Positions 38,059 to 53,000 of a DNA stretch of 64,000 bases are shown here, piece after piece. This DNA is from Varroa destructor (taxonomy: Eukaryota > Arthropoda > Arachnida > Mesostigmata > Varroidae). The DNA lies in NCBI RefSeq assembly GCF_002443255.2, contig NW_019211455.1, positions 21,303,126 through 21,367,125 on the forward strand, in the 5' to 3' direction. The position numbers and the translations under genes are program-made. Below the pieces are notes generated by a model. It had not been told where the DNA came from and did not search any database. It was given only the letters and a program-made list of their open reading frames with translations. Numbering within the stretch: the first letter of the stretch is position 1; each line of letters opens with the position of its first letter.

Positions 38059-41000
38059 TATACTAACAGCATGAGAATCTAGGCTTAGCTCATCTAGGGT
38101 CATTTTTGACACAGATACTAGGCGATAGATAGTACTGGATAGAACTGATACGTCTTTTCAAAAATTCAAATATAGCTGAAATAGCTCTAGTTGGTAAACA
38201 GAGAGACGCATTTGCGTATAGTCTTGCGCCAGTAGTACTGATTAAAACGGAGGACTGCGCATATCAAACAACTATTATTATTAATTAAAAATGATCAGAT
38301 AGCTGCCTACTTATCCTATACACATTTGCCCATTCTGTGTTGCCGTAGTTGCAAATATCTAATGCCGTAAGCCGATGGACGCGCCTAGCCTAACATATTC
38401 CGTTGTTTCTACCCCCTCCCCTTCACCTGTCCCTTCCCCTCCAGACAATTCTCCCCGAGTGTCCCTCCCAATGGACCTCAATTATCGAACTAAATGGCCT
38501 ATATACTTCTGTTAGCCGAACTATGCTATTATCGATCGGCCCGTCAGAGGTGGCCGGGCGCTCGCCTTCCAGCTCCATCTGCTTGCTTGCTCGGCTCACG
38601 TTCATAACAAGCGCTCCTTGCCATCCAAAAACCCTCGATGCACTCACTGTAAAAGCCGGACTATCTGCATGCCGATGCTGTCGTTCTCCTCCCTCTGTTA
38701 CGTGGCTGTTCCCAGTCTGTGGATCTCTAACGACGGCAAAAGCCCATTTCCTTAGCCAAAGCTAACGGGACATGTTCGGCACGAAGTCAGGGACAGCGCC
38801 GCATTGAGTTCGCTGAGCAATCGGAAGGCCCGATGCATGCAGATGGATCCGTCGTGGATACTTAAATGAGATGGGAGGAAGAACGCGCTAGCGGCGGCGG
38901 CTGCAGCAGAAACGGGAGTAGGACGGATAGCAGCAGGAAGAGTGAAAGAAAATCGAGCCTTACCCCCTGGAAGGCACGCACAATCAAGCTCTTGGTCACT
39001 GCAGAAAGAGGGAGAGAAGAGGGGCGTCTAATCGAAAAGCGATGGCCACGAGTAATAGTGGAACCGGAGGGGCTTCATAAACTCGCACATCGAGTTTGCA
39101 AGCCACCTATAAGATACTATTTCGATGGGTAGGTAGATAAACACCATGCGTTGTACGCAATCTACTTGCTGCGCACGTATAAGCCGTTGAATTGTCAGTT
39201 ATACTATAGAGCTAAATTCCTTCACTTCGTAGATGAACTGGACATTTCCCTGAGACAATCCCTCTGACGATTTCTCGCCGTAATAATGATTTAAGCGGCG
39301 TATCTTTAGTTGAACAACCCTGAGTTCGCAGATACAAATGAAGTATTTGATAGACCATGCCCACACAGGTTTACATGTATTAGATACTAAAGACGCAGGA
39401 TTCCACGTTTGACGTTCCGTTCTGCACACACAAGGAGTTGGTTGAACAAAGAGAAAAAAAAAGAAGGACACAGGGCAGTGAGAGTCGCTGTGGAGCGCCG
39501 TTGTCAAGGGTGCATTAACATTGGCAACAAGCTTGTCATGCCTTCTTGCCTGCCTGTGTAGTAATGCAGGCTGCTACGATGTTTTTTTGACGTTCGACCA
39601 AGGAGGTCTTTGCCCCCGTCGTCCATTGATATCACTCCGGATGCATCCTCGATAATGCTACTTCATTAATTGCTCAAAGGTTAGTGGAGAAACACGTACG
39701 TCCATACATAGCAAACCTAGCATCTCCACGTATAGTGCGTTGGATCGGTAACTTCATTTGTTTTAAAACAATCATACGTTTGTCTATTGGTTCTGTTCTA
39801 TCAGATTTATACGACTTAACGAGACAGCGCAGTATGTCTAGCACGAACTAATTATCAGTATTTAATATATTTATACCAACGAATTGAAGGCTCCGAACAA
39901 GACGTCGCTGAATAGTGACGAGCGCCGATATCGGGTTTAGATAACACGAGAACAAGAAGCATTAGACTTTAATAATGTCGTTCTGTCGAGCCAATCACTT
40001 ACGATTTATACATTAAAGATAAGCTGATTTGAAATGAAGACTCAACGTGCAAGTCGCCGCACTGTGTTGCTCTTATCCATAACGACATTTAGATATGTTC
40101 GGTTATGGCATGTAGCATGGATCGAGACGAGGAAGATTGTTTGCTCGGGCACCGCGTTCATAAAATTGTAACTCGTGTAGGCAGCAAAAAGGGGCACACA
40201 TGCACAGAGGCGACAGTAGGGTTACTCGTTTCTAGACAAGAAACGGTTAGGAAACTTAGGGAGGAGCGATCGAAGAAATAAAACTAAAGCGAATGATAAG
40301 ACAAGTCAAACAGCGATAATATCTAATAGAATTGTACAAAAACGAAGATAACAACAATGGACGTATAGCGAAGACCGATACGCGTAGAAACAAATGTCAC
40401 GATTGGCATATACAAGCGGTTAGTCTTATAAGATAGTAGGTGACACATATTAGAAAATCCGAGCGTATGAGCATCCATCTAAGGAAATGCTTTTTGCTCG
40501 TAGTGGTTCTTTTCATTGATGGTACGACAAGAGAGATTCATAACAGGACAATGTTCTGGCACACAGCACATAGAGTTCATCAGCATACGAGTTCTGATGA
40601 TGAGCAACGGCAGGTAGCGATTAAATAAAGTAGAAATAATACATAGTACGGCCTCAGGCTACTTACTTGACGGGAGCTGTGAATCATTTACGTCTGCTGC
40701 TGTAAATTCTGCAGTAAAAAAAAAAACAAAGACAAAGAAAAACGTATTGTTCATCCGATTGTTTTTGGCTCGTTCCACTTCCGCTCGTAAATATCAGTTC
40801 AGATTCGACTGAAACACGGAGTTCCTACTAACATTTAGCGCCGCCTGAATTTCATCGAAGACAATGTATTTCTACTCAAAAACATGCCTTCTGTTTACTA
40901 CAGCGAAAATGAATCCGCCTTCCAGCTTTTTTTTTTTTTGTTTGTTGAACGTTACGTAATTCAGCCGAACGTATCGATCGAATGGGAAGCAGCAATGCTC

Positions 41001-44000
41001 AGTCAGGAATCGCGCAAGTCATTAAATTTAACCAATAAACAAAAAAAATCATTGAATCTAGTTATTATTGCGTGTCTATTGATCATACGTTGAGTAACTG
41101 TAAATTTACATTCTACCTAGAAGCTCGATAAGGTCTAATGATTGTATTTATCCGTCGCGGCTCGGCATACATATACATGTATTAGTATCGTTGATTTAGT
41201 ATAGGTTGGTGATTGTTCTGTCGGAAACTTGGAACTGTTTATTAAGTTATGTTTATTCTGCTTACCTTCGGTTTGTCTCCTCAGTGGACTCGCAGCTACT
41301 TCAGATGTGCTGCAAAATACCCCCAATAAGAGGTAGATGAGCGACCATCGAAACAGTCGCCGTGTGTTTGCTGAAATTAAAGAGAGAGAACGAGAGGAAA
41401 AAATATAAGTGGTTATCTCTCGGATAATAAAATTAGAAGTTAGCGGTCGGTAATTTTATTATTGAAATCCTTTCGAAGCTTACTCAAACATGCTCTAACA
41501 AGTTAGAGCTAACTTGTAATAATAAAGCACAAAAACGGTAAACCTGCAGAAATATATGAATAACAATGCGGCTAAACTATTACAGGTGGATTTATCAAAC
41601 TTGGACTATAGGACGGACTTACTGGAACTTTATAGTCCTGCGGTTTATAAAATTCTGTGTTAGTACCGTAGTTAGTGCACAGAACCATTTTGGTCATTGC
41701 TACAGAGACCATATTGTTCCGAACATCTGTATGTGCTGTCGATAAACTTAGACCTAATCGCCAGAATTCACTATAATTTTATTACGAAGGAGTTGATCGT
41801 CTTAGTGTCGTAATGGCATGAGCTTAGCCGATGTGGGGTGAAACAGCAACAAATTCAGATACACGTTTCAGAAAGGAAGTGGACACCCCAGTAACAATAA
41901 GAGTAACTTGGAGGCAGTACGTGCCGACAACATTAGCTATGACAGAGCTGAGAGCAAAATCCTCTTCGTTATATAACCGATAATGCTCGATTCGATAGAA
42001 GAACGACAAGCCATCCATGTGGCGGCCGCTGGAACGCTCCGAAGCGCCCTAACTGGCACCAACGATAGCAGAACTACGCAGTGGACTGATGCATCACTAC
42101 CGTTCGCGGTCGAGGCGTGCCTTCTGCAATTCTTCGCAGTTGAATACTTTGCCAGATCCTTTCCCTTTTCCTTCATCGGTCGGCATCGCGCTAATCAAAA
42201 CTAGGCCATTTGTTCCCTGTCGGCTTGTAGCTGCTTGGCGCAGAAAACGATAGCAGACGCGACCGATCGGACGGCGCAAGACCGACAAAACGAAACTAGG
42301 TAATAACCTCTAAATTAAGAAAGGATCTTAATAATAATAAACATTTTTATTGTTTAGAAAAAGAATTCTCAGATATGCTGTTTGTTTAAAAAAAAGTCGT
42401 CTTATATGATACTTGTATGATATTATAGCAGATGTTTATTGTCTACACATGACTATTACCGCCTACCTTGAGTACTTGAGTAGGGCCCTTCAAAATTATT
42501 CTTATAAGCGTGGAAGGCATAACGACCAAATGACCTTCTTTCATTTACGATGAGGTAAGGCACGTTGATACGCTAGCTTGATTTCATTTCTAACCTGTAT
42601 TTTCCTATATTCATTCATAACAACTAGTTTTAGTTAGATTATTTATTTTATGATAGCATATATCGTAGCCATATTGCTTTTACTAGACGAAGCACGTACA
42701 ACCAATGAAAAACCTACACTCGCTAACCCGATTGACAAATAATGTTCGGCAATTCGCCAGAACGACCTTAATTTCGAATATCTATTAAATGACTGGTAGT
42801 CAGGACCCTTGCCTATCGCGCTGCCCGGTACGACGCGTCGTTCGTGCAATCAAAATGTAAAAAGATAGAAACTTAGCATTCATTTTGTTTAAGATAAATT
42901 GCCCCATTTCGCTCAAAGAGGCGTGTTAATACTTCACAGTGTACTCTAGTTGGCAATCCCGAGTCAATAGAGGTTCTTTGCATTTCTCCTAGGACCAACT
43001 TCATTACGCGTATTTATGTAGTATCAATCGGCCGATAGTTAGCAATTAGTGGTTGACCCGGTCCACTAGTGACCAGAGCCCATAACACTACAGACCCGAT
43101 CTTGCCACGATGATTGTCTAGCACGGGAATGCGTATAACTACATATCATCTATGGTAATGCACATATGCACAGCTAAATAGTACCATATTGTCCACTAAT
43201 ACTTAAATATAATTACTAATCACCATTAAATATTTTTTAACTCCTTAAATATAGGAGACGTTGTACTATTACTGTGATGATTATAAGCAGCATTCGGCCA
43301 AACATTTCCAGGTAACGCTTCTATGCTGCACGCAGAATACGTATACAACGTGAGGTAAGAATATCTCGACAACTTGAAAAAGTTACAGAATTTATTTTTC
43401 CGATAGTTTTTTAGCTTTTTTTTTTTTCTTTATCTAAACTGTCCGAGGATTTTTGCTGTACTGATAATAACGCAGAAACGGCGTCTTATGCCGTGTAAGC
43501 TCAAATTCCAGCAGAGCAACGATCAGAGGGAACTCGAAGTCCAACATTGAGGTTAGCTTTTTGCCGAATTATCCGTCCAAGTTTCTGTTCTTGCAATGCT
43601 ATAGATAGTTGCGCCTTAATCATAGGCCTCTACCTTTCAGTTTCTACTCAGTTCCACAGTCAAGCGTTACTAAATAGCAGTTTTAGTGAAGTTACGTCCT
43701 TTTAATGGTAATTTTTCCATCACATTTGGTTCTATCTTGATTCAAGTTCTGCTGCTATCTGGGAACAGCTGGCTGTCATTTTCAGGTGAACCTATTAGAA
43801 ATCACATGGCTGCTTTGCCTGCATAAGTGTACATTATTCTGCAAGCGACGTACCCTCCGCTATATCCCATGCAACCTTTATCAATCACTATAATACCGGG
43901 TACAACATTGTACCTTGAAAAAACGGAAAACAGCATCTTTGTGAAAGGTGATTTGCTCTATTGGTCCTTTCGTTGCTTACACTGTTTAACAACGGATCTG

Positions 44001-47000
44001 TCCATTGACACATGCTAAGTTTCAGGGATTTAGCCACGTACACGATGTTCTACTGCTCCGCTTAATGCGTACCTCTGCCCGCTCGCTATTAAATAAAAGG
44101 GCTTACGGTGATCGCATTGTTACCAACATTCTTCTACCGAAAACAGCCGAAAACAGCTTGTACTTACGATAACATTGGAAATGGGAAGTTGTTCAGTGCT
44201 AACTACACACTTCACAAACATTATAACAGCTGATCGTTCAAATTCGATTTACCAGTAGTAATAGTTCAACCCCCGTCATATAATGTTAAAACTTTCTAAT
44301 TCTTGGAAACTTCAAGCGTTTCACTCGTGTGATGTCCGTTTGGAAGGCTCAATGGCCACTCCGGGCTGCGAACCATCATTCCGCTTTCGTAAACCAGCAT
44401 CGATCGTAGGGACACAATCCTAAAGCTAATGTATTAATCCCTTCCTTTTACAAACTCTCCTGGGCTTCTATGGGCCCAAAAGGCAACTCCCACGACGCGA
44501 AGAAATCGGTCGTCTACTAACAATCGCTAATCGTTAAAGAGGCCAACGCTTCATGGTTAGCAATAGAGTAATAGGACACACATATGTCAATAACATCCAA
44601 CGAAGGCTATTTTTTAATGAAGAAAGTCTCGACTATAAAATAAATTATATAAAATGATGAAAAGATTTCGATTTGACGATTAAAATGAATTAATAAAGCG
44701 GTAAATCGGTTAAGCGGGATAAATATAATTGAAGTAACAACTTACCTCAAAACACGTTTTTCGAGACTGAATTAAAAACAGTTCAATCACGGCTTCCTAG
44801 ACTCACTGCCCGGTAAAAAAACCATTGTCTACCTGTCTATTGACAGACAGGATTATGTGAAGGTAATTCTTTTGTCATACCGCAAATGTAGACAGCAGTT
44901 TAACTATTGTAAAGTTAAACTGAACGGCAACCCGCATTTCCAAGTTTCTATAAACATCTCCAAAGAGGCACACAAAAATTTTACACCATTATTCGCCTTC
45001 ATTGACCCTCACAAACGAGAGATCTTTCCCGGCCCTTTTAGGTCGGTGGTACCTATGAACACCAGTGATTATAGTGATGCAGCTAAGGACAGGTGTACTC
45101 GAGAATTATTCTAGATATAGTAGTTTTCCACAGCAATTACTTCGTTCCCGTTCAGTTATCGTATACACATAGCCACCAAATCGACACTGTTGCCGATAAC
45201 GTGAAGGCGACGCAAGAAGGCGGCGGGAAGAGGCGACATTTTTCCCAATCATCTACAGGCTTTTTCTTCAAGCAGGTTGCTTGATCGGATCAGCTTAGGC
45301 CAAGCCCGAAGAGGGACCGAATCGGACGACTAAATTTAGAGCATCATAGAAAGGGATCTATGGGAGTAAATGGCCGTTTTTCAATGGTTGCACTCCGCCG
45401 GTACCGCTGCCGCGTAAAATCACCATTTAGTGTTTAGGGTGCTACTGGGTCTACGCAAAGGCAACAAGACGGGACAGATTAGGGAGCCGGGAAACTATCA
45501 AGGTTGACAACAGATATCGCTGCCACTTCTGACGATCTCTGACAGCGTAGACATGTGCGGAGCAGACGCTGGTAGCGTTGATGACGACGAGCATTGCTTC
45601 AGCCGAATCGTTTGTCTCTATTATTGACAATGATACGCTTCCCCTTTTGTTTTGCCGCACGTCCGCCATCAGCAACAGTATCTACATCTATGGTGTAAGA
45701 TCAACAGCTTTAGTTGTAGTGGGGGGAGTAGCAAAGGAAGAAGCAAATATGACGAACAGCCGGCTTTGCTGAAGCGAAAACAATCGAGGTCTAAAATAGA
45801 GAAAAATAAAGGCGGCCGATTTGTGGACTCTCAACAGATCGATAAAAAAGAAACCGAACAGAATTGTATGACAAGTACAAACCATTGCTTACATTCTTTA
45901 CATAGTCTTTTCTTTCTCTGTGAAATGATTACATCTGAATCAAGATGAGCGTTCAAAGGGAATTCATCATGTATATATATAACAGCGTGTTTGTATGTAT
46001 GCATGTACGCATGATAGGCGCAAGTGATAACGTCTAGTAGTTGGCGTATATACAATATGGATAAATGCTAAGGCTGTTCGATGCCGTTGATTTGAAATAG
46101 AATGGGTTTCCTGTTACCACGTTCCCGAACGTTTATTGCTTTAAGCATTTCGGTCAATGGTCAGTATTGAAACAAAATATAGACATGTAGGTAACATGCC
46201 GCCTCTTCTATGGTTTCGGCCTGTGTTACTCTTTTTATTATCAAGTTCCCACGGTATAATCTGTGTTTTCTGAAGTCTCATGATAACCGTCTTCACTGCA
46301 TATCTTTGTGTATCCGTGATAAAAGATGAAATGTTAATCAAACAGGCAAATACCGTTTACCATCGTTTTGGCGTATTTCGTTTCGGGCAACTTCTCATAC
46401 ATCGTCAATCTCGTAGGATCTAATAGGCCAACGTGAAGCGACACTCGTTATACGTACGATTCCCAAACGCATTTATAAATAACTTTTCGATCCTCAATGA
46501 GTCACATTATTTTGCCTTTTCTGAATAAACGACCCCTACTAGCTACTGCACGCGAACTAATTACCCGATAAACGTGTCATTGCACCAATGATTTCCCCAA
46601 ATAATATAATAATGGAATATAAGTAAATATACTATGCTAAATTTCCAGTAAAATAGGAAATTCCTTCAGTTGTTATCGGTAAACAATAATTTCAAACTGG
46701 ACGTTAGCTAGACAATAATAATAATAGCTGGAATACTTCGGTTTTCATTTTTTTCTCGTCAATGCAGCGTCAGCATGCAACGTCGCATGTGCACAATACG
46801 CCCATGTACGTACGTGCTGCTATAAGCGTTTTTGAAATGACCCGTTATTAAGACCTGTTGCCGCAAGGCCTGCCAAACAGCAGCATAAAGGATCGAGTCA
46901 ACATCTTGACAAAACAGGAAGAGAGAGGCGGCCAAGCTTCATTATCAGAGACCTAGCCATATGCACAAAGATACCCCACAGTCACTGAATGCTACAGACT

Positions 47001-50000
47001 ACCATGTCTCAGGACATTTATAAAGTGCGAAAAGTCTAGTAATTATCTTGGCGTTTTCATAAAATGGATGCTTTGATAGTATTTTATGGATGCTTGCAAA
47101 AGTACTTACGTTAATTAGGGAATAGTTTTTCTAAGTATAGAGTTTCTAAGGCCAAGAAGCGCTTACCAATCGATCGTTGCAAAAATCATATTGTTGCTAT
47201 CCCCGACTCGATATATCAATATACGCACGCATTGACCTATAACAATCACGTAATAGTTACACGCCATTAAGACGTGCGCGTCATACGATCGAGTGTTAAT
47301 AACGGCTTACATTGGCCGTTATCACCATGGCATCGTCGCGGAGCATTTCGCTGAACGGGAATTAATCGAGCGCGGAGAACGTTAGTCAAATGTGATTCTA
47401 ATTATATATTTTACGCGCGATTATTATCTTTCGTTACCAATAACAAAAGGAACCCAAGCCCACCCATTGGATCAACATTACTAGCAATTACACTGACAAG
47501 AAGGTACTAGCGGCCAGCTGGCTGATTCACGCGGGTTTTTTACTCTGTTGAAGGATCCAGCTATCTTAACATAACTCGATCTAATAATACCAACAACGAC
47601 AACTATAATCATTTTATTCTACAATTTCAGCTCGCATCATCATCATTGTTATCATCGAGCAATACCAATACCAAGAAACGGCCATCCAAATCATAGGGGT
47701 TATATGGGAGGCAGACAGGCAGGCAGGCAGGCAGGCACACTTCATCGCCGACCCGGTACCGGCCAAATAATCGCCATTAACTCGACAATCGCAAAGGATC
47801 AGGAGGAAGAACGAGTTTACTAATACTGGATAAGATCATAGCCTTGTGTTAGACAGAATGAGTAAGTAACGCTGTGCCCAGGCGTCTGAGAGAAGAAAAG
47901 GCCAAATCAACAAACTATTGAATAGGTTTCCAGGTGGTAAACGGATGGTCAAACCGACTTATTGACGGAAGACGATTGTTGCGCGAGCTGTAAAGCCGGT
48001 ATAGAGAAAAAGCGTCGAGCGAGGGGAAATAAAAATCTTCACCTACGACCAGGGCACCAACGAACCCTGTCATTACAAGGGCAATTTGCCTACCGAGCAC
48101 GACGACTCCGCGACACAAGCGACCGATAGAAGAGTATCGATTGGCAAAGATACAAAGGACCCCATATCAACAGGACTACGTCTGCCATCGCAGCTGCCAT
48201 TGCCGCCGCTGTTTAAAGCAGACCCATTACCTTTCTGGCTGGTTCAATACTGCTTATTACCAGTACTGGGTTGTGCTATAAGTGTCTGCAGTCTAGACGA
48301 CTTGGGTTTTGGTTGTTTTTATTTCATAGAACAATTGTCCGCGTAGGCTAAATACGTCCATAGGAAAGAGTATGCACGATGTGGTCTTAAGGGGGTTGAG
48401 AGTCCAGTTATGGTTTACAGTTGATTTAACGGAGGTAACAGGCAGCTATAAAACTAAATTTAGTTAATGAACTAATTATCGCAGAAGCCGACGCCAACTT
48501 GCGTCAAACACGTGCTGTAGTTTGTGATGGATTTGTGAAAACAGCGATCCTTTTTATAACCTGTTTTCGTCCGGATGCTTAGAGATACGGAAATACACAA
48601 TACCTATAGTTCAACGATATTCAGACACAATGAGATCGTTGGCAAATCTTCTCTGCCGCCTGCGGGTGGTCTGCTGTATGTTTGTGTTCGTTATTATGCG
48701 CGCCACCAATTGAAATAGAAAAATGCACCAAAATCAGTAGTCACCATTTATCAAGCGCCACGTCTTAAGTCGATTCCGCACTTTACGGGCGTACGAAGCT
48801 CAACAGCCATATTGCAAATGAGATACACCGCTCGTTACTTGACTCACTCACTCGCTCGCTCGTTTCAACTACATATATCGATTCTGCACCGGCAAATGAT
48901 GCAGATCACTATAGGTGCAAAAGCCCGACACCAATATCCTGTATCTAACCTAACTAAGAAAAACCAACAGGTCGTTGGCTTTCCACTTTTCCGTCGTTGG
49001 TGGTACATACAAAAGTCGAGAACGTAGTCGGAATTACTAGGAAAAGATGTGATGGAACTCCATCAGGTGTCAATCAACAGTGGTTCCATGCTGACACGCA
49101 TATAGCCTCGAACACTGATTGTCGGTGTCACGGACAATTTATCCGTTTTAAATAGAGATTGCGGTCTCCGACTACTAAGAGTAGCTGGATATCTACTCAT
49201 TCAAATACTAGATATCCACGCGCTTCGCGCATCCACGGATCAGCAGGTGTCTTGCACTTCAATTAACATAATACGCAAAGATAGATACACATACGCATCC
49301 TAAGGCAATACCTTATGCTGTAGTAGTGGCAAACAAAAGCAGCGATCAAAGTAGCAGAGACACCGCCCCGATGGAACCGCAGTTCTTTCCGCCGACAGAC
49401 AGCTAGAGCGGTGATCTATCAAATGATCCTGTAATTTTCCTCGCTGCCGATCATCTAGATGTAATTTCAAATTTCACTTTCGTACGAGTTTATGTCGGAA
49501 TGATTTGGTTGGGAGGCACCAATAATGATGTTGTTGTCGTCTACTGATTTTTTACCTTCTCGCCAGCTCTCGACAGAAATGACGCCCGAAATAGAAAGGG
49601 GGAAAGAAAACATACGCAGTGATCATCTCTAACGCAAAACTATCCGATATCCCTTGTAAAATATAAAGCAGAAGTCTCTTTTTTTATATATATATATACA
49701 TACACACCTCGCTGAACATAAATCTCTCGGAAAGGTTGCCTTGTTTGAATTTTATATAGCAATAGCCTACATTCAGGCTACTGCCTCCTCTAATGTACCT
49801 GTTCATGATTACACACGTATCCATTCGTACGCACGCGCATTACCTATAAGCAAATTATTAAGCTTCTACCAGCTTTAAATACAGATACGGGTTATGCAAT
49901 ACCATCTGTAATGGTTTCGAACTCATGGATTATTATAACCAAATAGGCTCTTAGGCGGAGACGCGGCTGTCGCCGAGGTTTATAAATATGCTAATCTTTT

Positions 50001-53000
50001 GTTTTTCCTGCGTTCGTTATTCTCCACAGCGTCGACATCTGTCGACGCGCGTGAGTATCGCAAAATAACAAAACCGGGGCGGATGTTCAGTCTTCCAAAG
50101 AACTTCTCATTTCGAAGGCGACAACGAAAACAACCCGCATGTTGCAATCTACCGTAGTTACGTGCTCCCAGAGTAGTTATAGCCGTGATGGTAGTGGCGG
50201 TGTTCATGATAGGAAGAACATTTTGCCGAACAGTCAAGTTGTCGGACTTTAATGATACGCGCGGGCAAACATCGAAACGGCCACCATAAGTTTCGGCTAC
50301 CAGCTGAAGGCAGACACCGTTTGAAATGAGGGAGTGTCTACACGTGAATTTCGATTGGCCTAAGTTATCCAGAGGGCTTCAACAGATCATTCAAGCTACG
50401 TTGCTCTGCGTAGGAACTGCTGCCTCCGGCAAAGCCGCACTTTTGCATTATTGGTCATTGACTCCAGCGTTGGTACTCAAACTCACATCGTCGACTCGGG
50501 ATCTTATGTTTGCAGTTCTTGACGGCCGCGACTTGTGAACGCCCCATGCCGACTAATCAAAGTCGGCAACAGTTTCTTATAAAACAACAGCCACCACGAC
50601 AGAGGCCCTGTAGTTTCGCCTGGCTTCTATGTTTGCCTTGAAAGCTGGTTGGCGCATGTTGCAAGCTTACCGGGTTTTGTTTACCCAAAGTTTGCCAAGT
50701 GAAGGGACCTTGAGAAGACGTCAAACGCTTAGGAGCCTAGGGTCTGTAGCCCTCGATTGAAGTCGAGACAGTGGCGTGTTCCGCATCGGCTCCTTCTGAC
50801 CTCATCCAAAGCCATACGGTTTAAGTCTACCACCCACCTTCTCCAAACGAGTAACGGTCCTTGACCCGCCATTTCAGATGAGTTGGCGGCCTGACGCACA
50901 TCTTTCAGAGCTTTCTAAAGACTGTAGTGAGTTTTCGTTTTTTGCTATGAGCCTCAGCAGTAATACGTGCCAGTAGCTGGCAGCATTATGCGAACAAGTA
51001 CCTATGACTGAGGCATAGCGAAAAGGTTTGCCCTTAGGCAAATGGGCCTGCCACCCTGTCCGGCCGACGTTTCAATGTAGCAATGTGACGCCTGTATAGA
51101 AATGCTCGTGACGTTTCACCGAAATGAGTAGGTTGCGCCAACCGACTGTAGCTTACTTCTACGGGAAGGAAGAAGCCCGAGGTGCTTCAGCAGCATGGAC
51201 TCTATACACCAGCAAAATGTCCCATCCGCTTCCAAGCTTTTCAGGAGCCACCAAAGACGAACTAGAGAATCAAGACACGGGAAATGCTCAAGGAGTCAGT
51301 CTGACTGCCAATATCAGACTGACTCTTCTGGGAAGCACTGGGAAACAACGGAGAGCGGCTAAACGAAGAACGACAACAGGCTACGGACAGCTGGGCACGG
51401 GAAAGTGAGGGGCACGACGAAGAACGTTGCCAGCGGAAGATAGTTGCCTGAGACGCGTTACCAAGTACGGCCGGCGACAGTAGTAGGGAAACAGGAAGAT
51501 GACAGGACGCTGGCGAGTGAATTGAGAAGGCGCATCAAAAGCTTCTGCAGTTTCGTTTTCCTCGATTCTCTGTTCTTTGTTCATCATTCGTCCATACACC
51601 AGTTTTTGCCTGCTTCGAAGCTAGCTCATGTCTCATGGCCCTCGCGTGCTTCTCTCTTGGCCTTTCGCTCCAGCAGCATACCTTTACCCGGAACATACAT
51701 ATAACAGGTACATGTTGCTCCTGCTATTGAGAGTTTGGCATGAGAATTCGGCTTTTGCCCGCCCGCTTTCTCTCTTTTCCTCTTGTTCAGTGGCGTACAA
51801 AAATGATGTAGCCGTTGTTGAGTTGTCTGCGCCTCGCGTTGGAATGTCGACAACACCAAAAAAAGAACAACACTAACATAACCACCAACAACAACAACGA
51901 CAAAATAACAAGCGCACATCCTTGGTTCTGTTCGCCATCTTTCTTCTTGGCTATTCATCGTCCGTCCGCGTTTTTCTGAGCTATTCAGGTACAGGGCAAC
52001 TGCGACCCAGACAAAGCGACATATTGACCAATAAAGTCAGTTTTACAAAGATATCGTCGAACTTACGTCTGTAAGCTATCGGAATAATCGTTTCGTCAAA
52101 CCATATTGTAATATCGGTTAGTGAGAAACTGAATTGTAGACGGCGGCACAGTCAGTCCTCTTACCTTCAACCTCGTGCTTGCATCGAGATTTCAACGCAA
52201 CACAACGCAAAAGGCTTGATGAGACCGGGGTTACAAAGAACGATTAATGTCAGAATGAACACGACAGCTTTTCTTTACCGCATTTTTCTTGGCAGCAACA
52301 GCATTAGATATCTATTTTGGTAATGGGGAGCCCGTAGCATGAAAGCGTTTTCTCCTGCGTCCTTCCTCTTGCTTGATTTGCGTTCACTCCGGTACACGTT
52401 AGTATGGCTCTACAGAAGGTCCAGCGAACAGGGCCAGAGACTAGTTCACGTACGAATATGCAATGAAGGATATTGTATAACTACTAGAACATAAGGGAAC
52501 ACAAAATGGGAAGAAAGCGTTTTTGCACAAACTATGCCCTCATCGTTATACCGGTACCTTGATTTCCCTTATTTTGTTTATCTGTTCCGTCTAATTAGGC
52601 CTATTTTGCAGCAGTTGTACGGCTTATGGCACACGCTTCCAGCGTCCTTCGAAAGGACATAATTCAACCGAATATACACTTTCTAAGATACAAGAACGGT
52701 GCGATTTAGCTATCAAGGTATTACAGCACAATTGCCTGCAGCTATTGACATCACTTTTACTATTTATAATACTGCCGATCGTTGTCGATACCATAGCTAG
52801 GTTAACCCTATTTGTCCAATGATAAAACCCGTCTTAGAGCTTTCAACATTCAGGTCTGTTTGTTCATTCGTAGCTTAATATCCAGTCAGTTATCAATTAC
52901 TTAAATAACTAAATAAGTTATATCGCGCCAAAAATCGCCACTATCGTATGGGTTTGAAGTGTGTGTTTGCATTCTTCAAAAAATCTAATTGGTATCCTAT

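Larger units (their letters stand above)
25898..41265 (-). other. Lar: Lar intron 2 (15,368 bp)
   Basis: Separates the signal exon from the Ig exon. It is a mosaic of AT-rich sequence and patches with higher GC and longer chance frames (26.6-27.6, 30.1-31.1, 34.6-35.6, 38.4-39.1 kb). None of these gives a protein I recognise. It includes a TA microsatellite (38008-38055) and a degenerate coding-like stretch near 36.0-36.6 kb. No nested gene is supported. Confidence 0.85.
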
